From the NCBI GenBank assembly GCA_963700735.1, contig CAVOYR010000001.1, positions 1 through 64,000 of the forward strand: DNA of 64,000 nt. Reading direction: 5' to 3'. Origin of the DNA: Anderseniella sp963700735. GTDB lineage: Bacteria; Pseudomonadota; Alphaproteobacteria; Rhizobiales; Aestuariivirgaceae. The notes below the pieces were generated by a model that ran no database searches, was not told the origin of the DNA, and worked only from the letters and a program-made list of their open reading frames with translations. The translations under genes and the position numbers were made by a program. Below are positions 24,676 through 34,270 of the stretch, piece by piece. The stretch's first letter is position 1. The number at the start of each line of letters is the position of its first letter.

Positions 24676-25371
24676 ATGCTGCACGTTGATCACGCCGACC
24701 TGCACTATGGCGCAGCGCAAGCCCTGCGCTCGGTCAGCCTGGATGTGCCCGAGGGCAAGGTTACCTGTGTGCTGGGCCGCAATGGCGTGGGCAAGACCAG
24801 CCTTCTGAAGGCCATCGTCGGCCAGATGCCGCTGACCTCGGGCCGCATCGAGTGGGACGGCAGCGACATCACCCGCATGCCCAGTGAAGCCCGCGCACGG
24901 GCAGGCGTGGCCTATGTGCCGCAGGGCCGCAAGATCTTTCCGCTGCTGACGGTTCGCGAGAACCTGGAGACCGGGCTGTTCGTGCTGCCGCGCCGCGACC
25001 GCACCGTGCCGGACGAAATCTTCGAGCTGTTTCCCGTGCTGAAGGACATGCTGTCGAGGCGCGGCGGCGACCTGTCCGGCGGGCAGCAGCAGCAACTGGC
25101 AATCGGCCGGGCATTGGCGATGCGTCCGAAGCTGCTCATTCTTGACGAACCGACCGAGGGGATCCAGCCCTCGATCATCAAGGACATCGAGCGCGTGATT
25201 GCGCTATTGCGCCAGCGCGGCGGCATGAGCATCCTGCTGGTGGAGCAGTACTTCGATTTCGCCCGGGCGCTGGCCGATACCTACGCGGTGATGGATCGCG
25301 GCGAGGTGATCATGGCGGGAATCATGGCGGATGCAGACGAAGCCGATATCCTGAAGCACATGACGATCTGA
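24676..25371 (+). CDS. urtE: Urea ABC transporter, ATPase UrtE
   Basis: A 231-residue LivF-class ATPase. ATG 24676 is preferred to earlier in-frame codons because it lies just after GGAGG at 24660-24665 and gives the usual start MLHVDHADLHYGAAQAL. Walker A is GRNGVGKTS, the signature LSGGQQQQLAIGRAL and Walker B LLILDEPTEGIQPS; the last is typical for UrtE. It completes the UrtABCDE transporter; ureD follows 18 bases later. Confidence 0.92.
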   Translation: MLHVDHADLHYGAAQALRSVSLDVPEGKVTCVLGRNGVGKTSLLKAIVGQMPLTSGRIEWDGSDITRMPSEARARAGVAYVPQGRKIFPLLTVRENLETGLFVLPRRDRTVPDEIFELFPVLKDMLSRRGGDLSGGQQQQLAIGRALAMRPKLLILDEPTEGIQPSIIKDIERVIALLRQRGGMSILLVEQYFDFARALADTYAVMDRGEVIMAGIMADADEADILKHMTI

Positions 25372-25389
25372 GGGACAGAGGCAACGCTG

Positions 25390-26271
25390 GTGGAACGCAC
25401 TGCTGAAAGACGCCGCAAGGAGACGACGCTGCGGCTGGTCACGCCGGGGGACCGCGTGCTTGCACCCCTCATGCAGCGGTCGCAGGGCGAGGTCCGGCTA
25501 GCGTTCAAACCCGGTCATGATGGCCGCACTGCGCTTGATGAGCTGTACCAGCAGGGCTGCCTGAAGGCACGGCTGCCTCGCCAGTCGGTTGATGCGCACG
25601 AGGCCGTGCTGATCAATACCGCCGGCGGGCTGACCGGCGGGGACGACTTGCGCATATCGCTGCGCATGGGAACGGGAACGCGCGCAGTTGTAACGACGCA
25701 GGCCTGCGAGCGCATCTACAAGGCATCATCCGGCACGGCACGGGTGTCCTCCAGCATCACGGCAGCCAGTGGCAGCACCGCGCTGTGGCTGCCGCAGGAA
25801 ACCATCCTGTTCGAAGGTGCAAGCCTGACGCGGCGCATGCGGGTGGAACTGTCGGGCACAGCCCGGCTGGTCGGGTGCGAGGCGATCATCCTGGGGCGGC
25901 CGGCGATGGGTGAAGTGGTTCACAACGCGCACCTGCTGGATGAATGGGTGATCAACCTTGATGGCCGAACCGTATTCATCGACCGGCTGGGGCTCCATGG
26001 CGACGTGTCCGCCGAACTCAACCGGGCTGCCATCGGCAATGGTGCACGCTGCTTTGCCAGCATCATCACCGCCGGCCCCGAAACCGCACGCCAGCGCGAC
26101 GTGACAAGGGACATCATTCGCGAAAGCGGCCTGACAGGCGGCGCGAGCGATCTTGGACAGGTCATGCTGGCGCGGCTGCTCGCGCCCAACAGCTATCAAC
26201 TGAAGGCAACGCTGCTGCGCCTGCTGGAAGCGCTGGCCGAGGCCCCGCTACCGCGCGTATGGCACATGTGA
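25390..26271 (+). CDS. ureD: Urease accessory protein UreD
   Basis: A 293-residue protein starting at GTG 25390. The conserved TPGDRV-like N-terminus, NTAGGLTGGDDLRISLRMG and TQACERIYK are UreD hallmarks. UreD binds apo-urease and, with UreF and UreG, delivers nickel and CO2. It is the first urease gene after the transporter, a common order in alphaproteobacteria. No frame problem is seen. Confidence 0.92.
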   Translation: MERTAERRRKETTLRLVTPGDRVLAPLMQRSQGEVRLAFKPGHDGRTALDELYQQGCLKARLPRQSVDAHEAVLINTAGGLTGGDDLRISLRMGTGTRAVVTTQACERIYKASSGTARVSSSITAASGSTALWLPQETILFEGASLTRRMRVELSGTARLVGCEAIILGRPAMGEVVHNAHLLDEWVINLDGRTVFIDRLGLHGDVSAELNRAAIGNGARCFASIITAGPETARQRDVTRDIIRESGLTGGASDLGQVMLARLLAPNSYQLKATLLRLLEALAEAPLPRVWHM

Positions 26272-26293
26272 TCTGAACCGGAGGACCGCCAAG

Positions 26294-26596
26294 GTGAACC
26301 TGACACCCAGGGAAAAGGACAAACTGCTGATCTCCGTCGCCGCCATGGTGGCGCGCCGGCGGCTGGAACGCGGCGTTAAGCTGAACTACCCGGAGGCCAT
26401 CGCGCTGATTTCCGACTTCGTGGTCGAGGGCGCGCGCGACGGCACCAGCGTGGCGCAACTGATGGCCGATGGCGCGAAGGTCATCACCCGTGACCAGGTG
26501 ATGGAAGGCGTCGCCGAGATGATCCATGACGTCCAGGTCGAAGCCACGTTTCCCGACGGCACCAAGCTCGTCACCGTACATCAACCCATCCGCTGA
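26294..26596 (+). CDS. ureA: Urease gamma subunit
   Basis: A 100-residue protein, the full usual length, from GTG 26294 with GGAGG ten bases upstream. It starts MNLTPREKDKLLISVAAMVA and contains RLERGVKLNYPEAIALI, both diagnostic for UreA. It assembles with UreB and UreC into the (alpha-beta-gamma)3 enzyme in the cytoplasm. Confidence 0.95.
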   Translation: MNLTPREKDKLLISVAAMVARRRLERGVKLNYPEAIALISDFVVEGARDGTSVAQLMADGAKVITRDQVMEGVAEMIHDVQVEATFPDGTKLVTVHQPIR

Positions 26597-26609
26597 AAGG
26601 ACACACACC

Positions 26610-26777
26610 ATGAATCGCCTGATCATTGCCGCCAGTGCCAGCCTGCTTGCCACGCCAGCCCTCGCCCACGAGGGTCCGCACCTGCATCCGCACGGCACGG
26701 AACTGCTGTGGGCCGTACTGGCGATGGGCCTGATCGCCGGGTGCGCCGCATGGCTGATGAAGGGCCGTGGCCGATGA
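26610..26777 (+). CDS. Small His-rich membrane peptide in the urease operon
   Basis: A 55-residue protein: a signal-like N-terminus (MNRLIIAASASLLATPALA), a histidine cluster HEGPHLHPHG, one membrane segment (LLWAVLAMGLIAGCAAWL) and a short basic tail. It lies 13 bases after ureA and its stop overlaps the ureB ATG (ATGA), so it is certainly co-translated. The histidines could bind nickel at the periplasmic face, reminiscent of HupE/UreJ, but it is much smaller than those carriers. The function is inference. Confidence 0.75.
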   Translation: MNRLIIAASASLLATPALAHEGPHLHPHGTELLWAVLAMGLIAGCAAWLMKGRGR

Positions 26778-27082
26778 TACCCGGGGAAATCCTGACGGCA
26801 GACGGTGAGCTGGTACTGAACGAGGGTGCGACGGTGATCAAGCTGACGGTCGCCAACACCGGCGACCGGCCGGTGCAGGTGGGCTCGCACTATCACTTTG
26901 CCGAGACCAATCCGGCGCTCCACTTTGACCGGGCCATGGCGCGCGGACTTCGCCTCGACATTGCCGCAGGCACTGCGGTGCGGTTCGAGCCCGGCCAGAC
27001 CCGCGAGGTGTCGCTGGTTGCCTTCGGTGGCGCGCGCAAGGTGTACGGATTCAACCAACAGGTGATGGGGAGCCTCGACTGA
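26774..27082 (+). CDS. ureB: Urease beta subunit
   Basis: A 102-residue protein from ATG 26774, which overlaps the small peptide's stop. It has the UreB start MIPGEILTADGELVLNEG and the conserved VGSHYHFAETNPALHFDR and VYGFNQQVMG. Structural subunit of the urease trimer; its stop overlaps the ureC start (TGATG arrangement). Confidence 0.95.
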   Translation: MIPGEILTADGELVLNEGATVIKLTVANTGDRPVQVGSHYHFAETNPALHFDRAMARGLRLDIAAGTAVRFEPGQTREVSLVAFGGARKVYGFNQQVMGSLD

Positions 27083-28791
27083 TGCCGGCACGCATATCAC
27101 GCGGCGACTATGCCGCCATGTTCGGCCCCACCACTGGTGACCGGGTTCGGCTGGCCGATACCGAACTGTTCATCGAGGTGGAGAAGGACTTCACCACTTA
27201 TGGCGAGGAAGTGAAGTTCGGCGGTGGCAAGGTGATCCGCGATGGCATGGGCCAATCGCAGGTGACGCGCGCGGGCGGCGCAGTGGACACCGTGATTACA
27301 AATGCCCTGATCGTCGATCATACCGGCATTTACAAGGCCGACGTGGGCCTGCGCGACGGGCGCATCCACGCCATCGGCAAGGCCGGCAACCCGGACACGC
27401 AGCCGGGCGTCAACATCATCGTCGGTCCGTCGACCGATGCCATAGCCGGTGAAGGCAAGATCCTGACCGCTGGCGGGTTCGACGCTCACATCCACTTCAT
27501 CTGCCCGCAGCAGGTGGACGATGCGCTCTATTCGGGCGTTACCACCATGCTGGGCGGCGGCACCGGCCCATCGACCGGCACCAACGCCACCACCTGCACG
27601 CCGGGCGCATGGCACCTGCGCCGGATGATGGAGGCCGCCGAGGCGCTGCCGGTCAACCTCGGCTTTTCCGGCAAGGGCAATGCCTCGCTGCCCGGTGCCC
27701 TGGTCGAGATGGTCGAGGCAGGGGCCTGCGCGTTGAAGCTGCACGAGGACTGGGGCACGACGCCCGCTGCCATCGACTGCTGCCTGTCGGTGGCCGACGA
27801 CATGGACGTGCAGGTGATGATCCATACCGACACGCTGAACGAAAGTGGCTTCGTGGAGAATACCGTCGCTGCCATAAAGGGCCGCACGATCCACGCCTTC
27901 CACACCGAGGGCGCAGGCGGTGGCCACGCGCCAGACATCATCAAGGTGTGCGGCGAGGCCAACGTGATCCCGTCGTCCACCAACCCGACGCGGCCTTACA
28001 CGGTCAACACGGTGGATGAGCACCTCGACATGCTGATGGTGTGCCACCACCTCGATGCCTCGATTGCCGAGGACATTGCCTTTGCCGAAAGCCGCATCCG
28101 CAAGGAAACCATTGCGGCAGAAGACATCCTGCATGACCTCGGTGCGTTCTCGATCATCGCGTCCGACAGCCAGGCCATGGGCCGGGTGGGCGAGGTGCTG
28201 ATCCGCACGTGGCAGACCGCAGACAAGATGAAGCGACAGCGCGGGCGGCTGGCCGAAGAGCAGGGCCAGAACGACAATTTCCGGGTGCGCCGCTACATTG
28301 CCAAGTACACCATCAATCCGGCCATCGCGCATGGCGTGGCCGAGCATATCGGCTCGGTCGAGGTGGGCAAGCTGGCCGACCTCGTGCTGTGGACGCCTGC
28401 CTTCTTCGGCGTGAAGCCAGACCTCGTCATCAAGCTGGGCTCCATCGTGGCCGCCCCGATGGGGGACCCGAACGCCTCGATCCCGACGCCGCAACCGGTG
28501 CACTACCGGCCGATGTTTGCAACCATGGGCAGGGCACTGACGCAAAGCCGGGTGACGTTCGTTTCGCAGGCCAGCCTCGAGGCCGGCATTGTTGACGGGT
28601 ATGGCCTGCAAAGCCACGTGCTGCCAGTGAAGAACACCCGCAGCATTGGCAAGAAGGACATGGTGCTGAATGACCTGATGCCAAGGATCGAGGTTGATCC
28701 GGAAACCTACGAAGTGCGTGCCGATGGCGAGTTGCTGACCTGCGAACCGGCCAGCGTGCTGCCGATGGCGCAGCGCTACTTCCTGTACTGA
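27082..28791 (+). CDS. ureC: Urease alpha (catalytic) subunit
   Basis: A 569-residue enzyme of the usual length that hydrolyses urea to ammonia and carbamate. The nickel ligands are visible: FDAHIHF, the carbamylated lysine in ALKLHEDWG, IHTDTLNE, HTEGAGGGHAPD and DSQAMGR. The flap cysteine and histidine are in MVCHHLD. All catalytic residues are present and the frame is intact, so the enzyme should be active when matured by UreDEFG. Confidence 0.96.
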   Translation: MPARISRGDYAAMFGPTTGDRVRLADTELFIEVEKDFTTYGEEVKFGGGKVIRDGMGQSQVTRAGGAVDTVITNALIVDHTGIYKADVGLRDGRIHAIGKAGNPDTQPGVNIIVGPSTDAIAGEGKILTAGGFDAHIHFICPQQVDDALYSGVTTMLGGGTGPSTGTNATTCTPGAWHLRRMMEAAEALPVNLGFSGKGNASLPGALVEMVEAGACALKLHEDWGTTPAAIDCCLSVADDMDVQVMIHTDTLNESGFVENTVAAIKGRTIHAFHTEGAGGGHAPDIIKVCGEANVIPSSTNPTRPYTVNTVDEHLDMLMVCHHLDASIAEDIAFAESRIRKETIAAEDILHDLGAFSIIASDSQAMGRVGEVLIRTWQTADKMKRQRGRLAEEQGQNDNFRVRRYIAKYTINPAIAHGVAEHIGSVEVGKLADLVLWTPAFFGVKPDLVIKLGSIVAAPMGDPNASIPTPQPVHYRPMFATMGRALTQSRVTFVSQASLEAGIVDGYGLQSHVLPVKNTRSIGKKDMVLNDLMPRIEVDPETYEVRADGELLTCEPASVLPMAQRYFLY

Positions 28792-28809
28792 CACGAAAGG
28801 AACCAACCG

Positions 28810-29334
28810 ATGCTGCGCGCAACCAGCCGCATTCCGGCTCACCACCTTCACCTGGTGCCGGCCGGTACAATTACCCTGACCAAGGACCAACGCCACCGGC
28901 GGCGCATTGCGCTGACGAGCGACGAAGGGCTTGAGTTCCTGCTCGACCTGCCCAAGGCCATACAGCTTGACCATGGCGACGGGCTTGAGCTGGAGGATGG
29001 CCGCATCATCAAGGTTGCGGCCGAACCCGAGCCGCTGCTGGCAGTGCGCGCCCGTGACCCGCATCACTTGCTTGTGCTCGCCTGGCACCTGGGCAACCGG
29101 CACCTTGAAGCGCAGATCGAGCCGGACCGTGTCCTGGTGCGCCGCGACCACGTGATCGAGGACATGCTGAAGGGCCTGGGTGCCGGCACGGAGCTGGTCG
29201 TCGAGCCGTTCAGCCCGCAAGGTGGCGCCTACGGTGATGCCCACTCAAACCATCACCATCACGGCGACCATCATCACGACCATGGCCACGAGCACCATCA
29301 TCCCCACGCCCATGACGGGGAGAGCGCGGCATGA
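28810..29334 (+). CDS. ureE: Urease nickel chaperone UreE
   Basis: A 174-residue protein with the UreE N-terminal peptide-binding domain (TLTKDQRHRRRIALTSDEG) and the metal-binding domain (HHLLVLAWHLGNRH). The tail is exceptionally His-rich, from HSNHHHHGDHHHDHGHEH on, with about sixteen histidines that should bind several nickel ions. It passes nickel to UreG. Four-base overlap with ureF. Confidence 0.94.
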   Translation: MLRATSRIPAHHLHLVPAGTITLTKDQRHRRRIALTSDEGLEFLLDLPKAIQLDHGDGLELEDGRIIKVAAEPEPLLAVRARDPHHLLVLAWHLGNRHLEAQIEPDRVLVRRDHVIEDMLKGLGAGTELVVEPFSPQGGAYGDAHSNHHHHGDHHHDHGHEHHHPHAHDGESAA

Positions 29335-30016
29335 CGCAGGTCGCCGATGCAGCGCTCTACCGGCTGATGACGTGGCTGTCGCCGTCGTTCCCCGTGGGGG
29401 CGTTCAGCTATAGCCAGGGGCTGGAAGCCGCCATCGCGGTACGGCTGGTCACCTCGGAAGACAGCATGCATGCGTGGCTCGAGGACAGCCTGTCAGGGGG
29501 GCCGTTGTGGTCGGACGCGGTGCTGTTTGCTCGCGCACACGAGGCTGCAACCGCACACAGACATGCAGCCTTGATCGACTGTGCCAACTTCGCGGTGAGC
29601 TTTCAGCCCACGGCAGAACTGAGGATGGAAACACTGGCGCAGGGCGAGGCCTTCATGACCGCCATTGCAGGCGCATGGCCAGGCAAACGGTACACCACAC
29701 TCAGCCAGGCGACAGGCCTGCGGGTGGCCTATCCGGTTGCGGTGGCCATGGCGGCCGCCAGCCATGATGTCGATGGACGGGCCAGCTTGCATGCCTGGTT
29801 GCATGCGGCCGTCTCCAGCCTGGTGTCAGCGGCCATGCGGCTGGTGCCGCTGGGGCAAACACAAGGTCAACGGTTGCTGGCAGGCCTGGAAATGGCGATC
29901 ATCGATACCCGCAACGAGGCACTGCAAACGCCGCTGTCAGGCCTCACCACACGCTGCCTGATGGCCGACATCTGTTCCATGAACCACGAAACCCAGCATA
30001 CGAGGCTGTTCCGCTC

Positions 30017-30020
<4 letters not shown>
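29331..30020 (+). CDS. ureF: Urease accessory protein UreF
   Basis: A 229-residue helical protein with the UreF start LYRLMTWLSPSFPVGAFSYS (residues 9-28) and a C-terminal region of the usual kind (TTRCLMADICSMNHETQH). UreF bridges UreD and UreG in the urease activation complex. It overlaps both ureE and ureG by four bases. Confidence 0.93.
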
Positions 30021-30682
<662 letters not shown>

Positions 30683-30965
30683 AACCCTTCTCTTTAGCAG
30701 GACTATGCCACAGCCTGTGTCACCCAACTCCTCAAAGCTGCCGTTGCACCGGAAGTTGGGCTGCTTGCCGCACTGACCGTGTGCCTTTCCGTTGGCAATG
30801 ATGCCCAATTCTACTCCTTTGCTTGTTAGCAGGAGTGACCCGAACAGGCGTTACGGCAGCATGTTCCAAAAAAGTTTGAATGAGTTTTCGCCACTCCCGG
30901 CGACAACCAAAGCCTTCTGCCTTTGACCCCCAAGCAGACAATGGCATCGGTGGCCTCGCTGCCGT
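30683..30965. other. Intergenic, no gene supported
   Basis: These 283 bases separate ureG from a convergent methyltransferase gene. Weak inverted repeats occur (CTCCT at about 30814 and AGGAG at about 30831), without a T-run. A minus-strand frame at 30732-30947 has no ribosome binding site or recognisable product and is not called. Confidence 0.45.
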
Positions 30966-31697
30966 CTAGGAAGCAATCACCAACCGGTAGCCGACATCGT
31001 TCGTATCAAGCGCCAGCACACTGGCGTACCGCTCTTTCCAGCGGCCGCTTTTGAGGTCAGCCTCCAGACGCATGAGGCCGCCCGCAACATCCCCCAGAGC
31101 ATGAAATGATGACATCGCGGCGCGCACGCTTGGGTCCAGGTATGCATCTGGTCTGCGCCAGTAGGCGTACAAAAAGCCATCCACGCAATCATGAGGCACG
31201 GGCACGGGCAGCATCTGGCAGGGCCCGAGCCAGGCTTCGTAGTCACAAAGCCGCGGCATCTGCGCATGGTCAAGGACCGCAAGCTGAGGAAAGTAGTCCA
31301 GTAGCCAGATGTCCCTGTAGTCCGGGTCAGATGTCAGGATGACGATACGCCCTCGCGTGACCCGCCGGATTTCTGAAAAGCCCCGCGACTTGTCTGACCA
31401 ATGATGGACCGAATTGACCGCCATCGTGGCATCGAAGGCATCATCCTCGAAGGGCAGGTTCTCGACCGATCCGCGAACCACAGGGGCGGCGGAAGCTGGC
31501 CGCTGTCTGATCATTTCGAGAGATGGTTCCAGGGCTACGACGGACCGGTTTGCCGGCTCATAGGATCCTGCCCCAGCGCCCACATTCAGAACCCTGCGGG
31601 CATCACCCAGTGCACTATCGATCAGCGCGCCGATACGCGGATCGGACTTGCGCCGTCGTCCATAGTTCACACCGATCGTGTCATAGACGTCCGGCAT
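30966..31697 (-). CDS. Class I SAM-dependent methyltransferase
   Basis: A 243-residue protein with motif I as VLNVGAGAGSYE, motif II VVALEPS, and the later VENLPFEDDAFDATMAVNSV typical of Methyltransf_11 enzymes. ATG 31697 is preferred to one at 31718 because it gives the usual MPDVYDTIGVNYG start. The substrate is unknown. It is followed in the same direction by nothing recognisable, and lies 39 bases downstream of another methyltransferase gene. Confidence 0.75.
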   Translation of the reverse strand: MPDVYDTIGVNYGRRRKSDPRIGALIDSALGDARRVLNVGAGAGSYEPANRSVVALEPSLEMIRQRPASAAPVVRGSVENLPFEDDAFDATMAVNSVHHWSDKSRGFSEIRRVTRGRIVILTSDPDYRDIWLLDYFPQLAVLDHAQMPRLCDYEAWLGPCQMLPVPVPHDCVDGFLYAYWRRPDAYLDPSVRAAMSSFHALGDVAGGLMRLEADLKSGRWKERYASVLALDTNDVGYRLVIAS

Positions 31698-31736
31698 ACT
31701 GGAGTTCCGGCAGGGCATGAGGGTCTTCGGAGCAGT

Positions 31737-32399
31737 TCAGGCAGGCTTTTGCGCCTCGACATGCCAGTGCCAGTTGCCCGGTCTGGCCTGTTGCTTGTCG
31801 AACAGGGTGACAACCTCCAGCGGCGCTATCAGGCCGCAGAGTTCGGCAGCGTTGCAGTAGTAATGCGGATGAATCTTGTCGTCTTCCGCATCGGGAATGA
31901 TGAAGGCATTTGCCGATATTTCCTTGCCGATGCCGAAAAGCCGGTGGCGTTTTGACAGCATCGTGCCCTGGTAGGTGCCGCCGGGTTTCAGCACGCGAAT
32001 GATTTCCGCGTAGGCTTGGCGGACCACGGCTTCGTCGCCGTGGTAGAGAACGTTGAATGACAGCACATAGTCGAACGTGCCGTCGTCGAAGGGAAGCTCG
32101 GTCATCAACGCCTTGTGCGCGTCGATAGCCAGCCCTGCACCTGCAGCGGCAGACTGCATCTGGCTGAGCCCGGCCTCGCTGCCATCAATCACCGAGGTTT
32201 CGAAACCCAGTCCGGCCAGAAGCAGGGAATGCCGGCCGACACCGCAACCGACATCCAGCGCCCGAACGCTGCCCTGCTCCTTCAGCCGGGTCGCACACTC
32301 GATCACGAACGGGTCTGCTTCCAGCCAGCCGGCGCGGCCTTCGCTTGTGGTCCAGGTATTGTCCCAGGTCTGGTGGGCCGTGTCGGTGCGGCTTTGCAT
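31737..32399 (-). CDS. Class I SAM-dependent methyltransferase
   Basis: A 220-residue protein with motif I LDVGCGVGRHS and motif IV-V region LPFDDGTFDYVLSFNVLYHG, ending in a beta-rich part. ATG 32399 is chosen since the longer frame to 32480 runs through the PHO-box promoter of the neighbouring transporter. It is divergent from the PhnD-like gene, with 138 bases between them, and may be co-regulated by phosphate. Substrate unknown; tellurite-resistance and lipid methyltransferases share this fold. Confidence 0.75.
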   Translation of the reverse strand: MQSRTDTAHQTWDNTWTTSEGRAGWLEADPFVIECATRLKEQGSVRALDVGCGVGRHSLLLAGLGFETSVIDGSEAGLSQMQSAAAGAGLAIDAHKALMTELPFDDGTFDYVLSFNVLYHGDEAVVRQAYAEIIRVLKPGGTYQGTMLSKRHRLFGIGKEISANAFIIPDAEDDKIHPHYYCNAAELCGLIAPLEVVTLFDKQQARPGNWHWHVEAQKPA

Positions 32400-32453
32400 G
32401 GTTTCAGCTTTCCGGTCTGTGTGCAGGTGATGGGGAACTTTGCGAATGTGGAT

Positions 32454-32490
32454 GTCAATCGCATGACACGCAGTTGTCATTTCATCGTCA
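32454..32490 (+). promoter_or_regulatory. PHO-box-like array upstream of the first phosphonate transporter
   Basis: GTCA-type words recur with exact 11-base spacing: GTCA at 32454, GACA at 32465, GTCA at 32476 and GTCA at 32487. The best pair reads TTGTCAT-n4-TCGTCAA, close to the CTGTCAT-n4-CTGTCAT PHO box. The array ends 47 bases before the PhnD-like ATG. PhoB activation under phosphate limitation is the natural reading. Confidence 0.6.
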
Positions 32491-32537
32491 AATGAGAAGC
32501 CAACAGTCGCGCTCTCAACGAGAAGGAGGCTTCAAGC

Positions 32538-33398
32538 ATGTTTCGTACTTTCCTTGCCATGGCGCTGGTCGCACTCATGTCAACATTTGCCGCGGCTGCT
32601 GACAAGGTTCGCCTTGCAGTGACAGACATCGAAGGGCTTGAGGCCCTGCAGCAGGAGTTTGGTGCTTTCGAGAAGGCGCTCGAGGAGTCTACCGGCCTTG
32701 ACGTTGAGCTGTTTCCAGTCAGCTCGCGCACGGCCGCTGTCGAGGCGATGAACTCAGGCCAGGTCGAATTCGTGCTGACCGGTCCGGCCGAATATGTCGT
32801 CATCAAGGAACTGGCCGAGCCACGCATCGTGGTTGGCTGGCAGCGTCCTGACTATTTCGCCCAGGTGGTTACACTGGCAGATGCCGGAATCGGCTCGGTT
32901 GCCGACCTGAAGGGCAAGAAGGTGTCGTTCGGTTCGGTGGGCTCCACCTCTCAACACCTCGGCCCCGCACAGGCGCTTGCTGACCAGGGGCTCAAGTACG
33001 GCACTGATTATGATGGGCAGATCATCTCGCGCAACGTGGCCGTCGAGGCGCTGATCCGCGGTGACCTTGCTGCAATCGGCATGAACTTTGGTCATTTGCA
33101 GAAGATCCGTGAAGCCTTCCCCGACACTGCGTTCACCGTGATCGCCCGTGGCCGCGACTTGCCGAATGACATCCTTGTTGCACGCAAGGACGTGAGTGAC
33201 GAGGTGTTCAGCAAGGTGCAGACCGCCTTCGTGAAGGACAGCGCCAAACTGATGGATGCCGTGCTCATGGGCAACGACAACAAGAAGTACTCAGGCGGCT
33301 TCTTCCTGTCGAAGGTCAACGATTCGGACTACGACTACGTGCGCTCAATGTATCGCACCATCGGCATCGACACGTTGACCCAGTTCGTGGGCAACTGA
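32538..33398 (+). CDS. PhnD-type phosphonate/phosphite-binding protein
   Basis: A 286-residue periplasmic binding protein with signal peptide MFRTFLAMALVALMSTFAAA. The fold-typical VSSRTAAVEAMNSGQVEFVL and SVGSTSQHLGPAQAL identify the PhnD (phosphonate, phosphate or phosphite ester) family. It is shorter than and distinct from the PhnD at 43575, so the two transporters may differ in substrate. It is the first gene of the plus-strand phosphonate operon; its stop overlaps the ATPase start. Confidence 0.85.
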   Translation: MFRTFLAMALVALMSTFAAAADKVRLAVTDIEGLEALQQEFGAFEKALEESTGLDVELFPVSSRTAAVEAMNSGQVEFVLTGPAEYVVIKELAEPRIVVGWQRPDYFAQVVTLADAGIGSVADLKGKKVSFGSVGSTSQHLGPAQALADQGLKYGTDYDGQIISRNVAVEALIRGDLAAIGMNFGHLQKIREAFPDTAFTVIARGRDLPNDILVARKDVSDEVFSKVQTAFVKDSAKLMDAVLMGNDNKKYSGGFFLSKVNDSDYDYVRSMYRTIGIDTLTQFVGN

Positions 33399-34270
33399 TG
33401 TTGCGTTCGACCCTTGGATCACTTGACGGGCGGCAGGTTACTGACCTGCCGCCTTCAGGTCTTTGCCTGACGGCCACGCAGTCGATCCCTGACGGCACGA
33501 TCATCGACAATGTCGCGGCGTCCCTCAAACCGGCTCTCATAACGCTGCGTGGCGTTACCAAGACCTACCCGGGCGGAACCGCATGCGTTCTGCATGGTAT
33601 CGATGCAGATGTAGCCAGATCGGAACGGCTGGCGCTGATCGGTCCGAACGGGGCCGGAAAATCAACTCTTCTCAAGTGCATGGTTGGCCTGTTGACAGCA
33701 GATCAGGGCGAAGTCCGTGTCATGGGCATGAACCCGCGCAACCCCCGTGATGCCGCTCACATGAGAAAGCGGACGGGTTTCGTCTTCCAGCGGCACTGCC
33801 TTGTGAACAGGACCAGCGCGCTGAGCAATGTCATCAATGGATTGCTCGGTCCCACGGGAAGCTGGCGTGCGGTACACCAGGCTGTCGCACCCAAGCACTG
33901 GCGTGACCGGGCCATGGCTGCCCTCGAAAGCGTGGGACTGGCGGCAAAGGCGGGTATGAGGGTCGACCAGTTGTCAGGCGGACAGGCGCAACGGGTGGCA
34001 ATCGCCCGCGCGCTCGTCAGCGAACCGGAATTGCTCATCGCCGATGAACCCGCTGCCAGTCTTGATCCGGCTGCGGGCCATGACGTCATGGGTCTGTTTG
34101 CCGACCTCGTGAAGGCCAGGGGCATCACGCTGGTGTTTACCACCCATGACATGGACCATGCGGTGACCTATGCCGACCGCGTGGTGGCCTTGCGCGACGG
34201 ACGTGTTGCCCTGGAAAGCAGCGGCGGCGCGCATGACCGGCTTGCCATCGACCGGATATTCAATGGCTGA
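33398..34270 (+). CDS. Phosphonate-type ABC transporter ATPase
   Basis: A 290-residue ATPase with Walker A GPNGAGKST, signature LSGGQAQRVAIARAL and Walker B LLIADEPAASLDP. The first 45 residues before ITLRGVTKTYPGG are an unusual extension and the true start may be later, although the ATG at 33398 overlaps the preceding stop. It energises uptake with the adjacent PhnE-like permease. Confidence 0.85.
   Translation: MLRSTLGSLDGRQVTDLPPSGLCLTATQSIPDGTIIDNVAASLKPALITLRGVTKTYPGGTACVLHGIDADVARSERLALIGPNGAGKSTLLKCMVGLLTADQGEVRVMGMNPRNPRDAAHMRKRTGFVFQRHCLVNRTSALSNVINGLLGPTGSWRAVHQAVAPKHWRDRAMAALESVGLAAKAGMRVDQLSGGQAQRVAIARALVSEPELLIADEPAASLDPAAGHDVMGLFADLVKARGITLVFTTHDMDHAVTYADRVVALRDGRVALESSGGAHDRLAIDRIFNG

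Noticed and set aside
27097..29244. Long (715-codon) minus-strand open frame opposite ureC and ureE
   Set aside because: A GC-rich shadow of ureC/ureE; no family signature, and the sense genes are certain.
30732..30947. 71-codon minus-strand frame after the methyltransferase
   Set aside because: No ribosome binding site, no recognised family; could be remnant DNA but not supportable.
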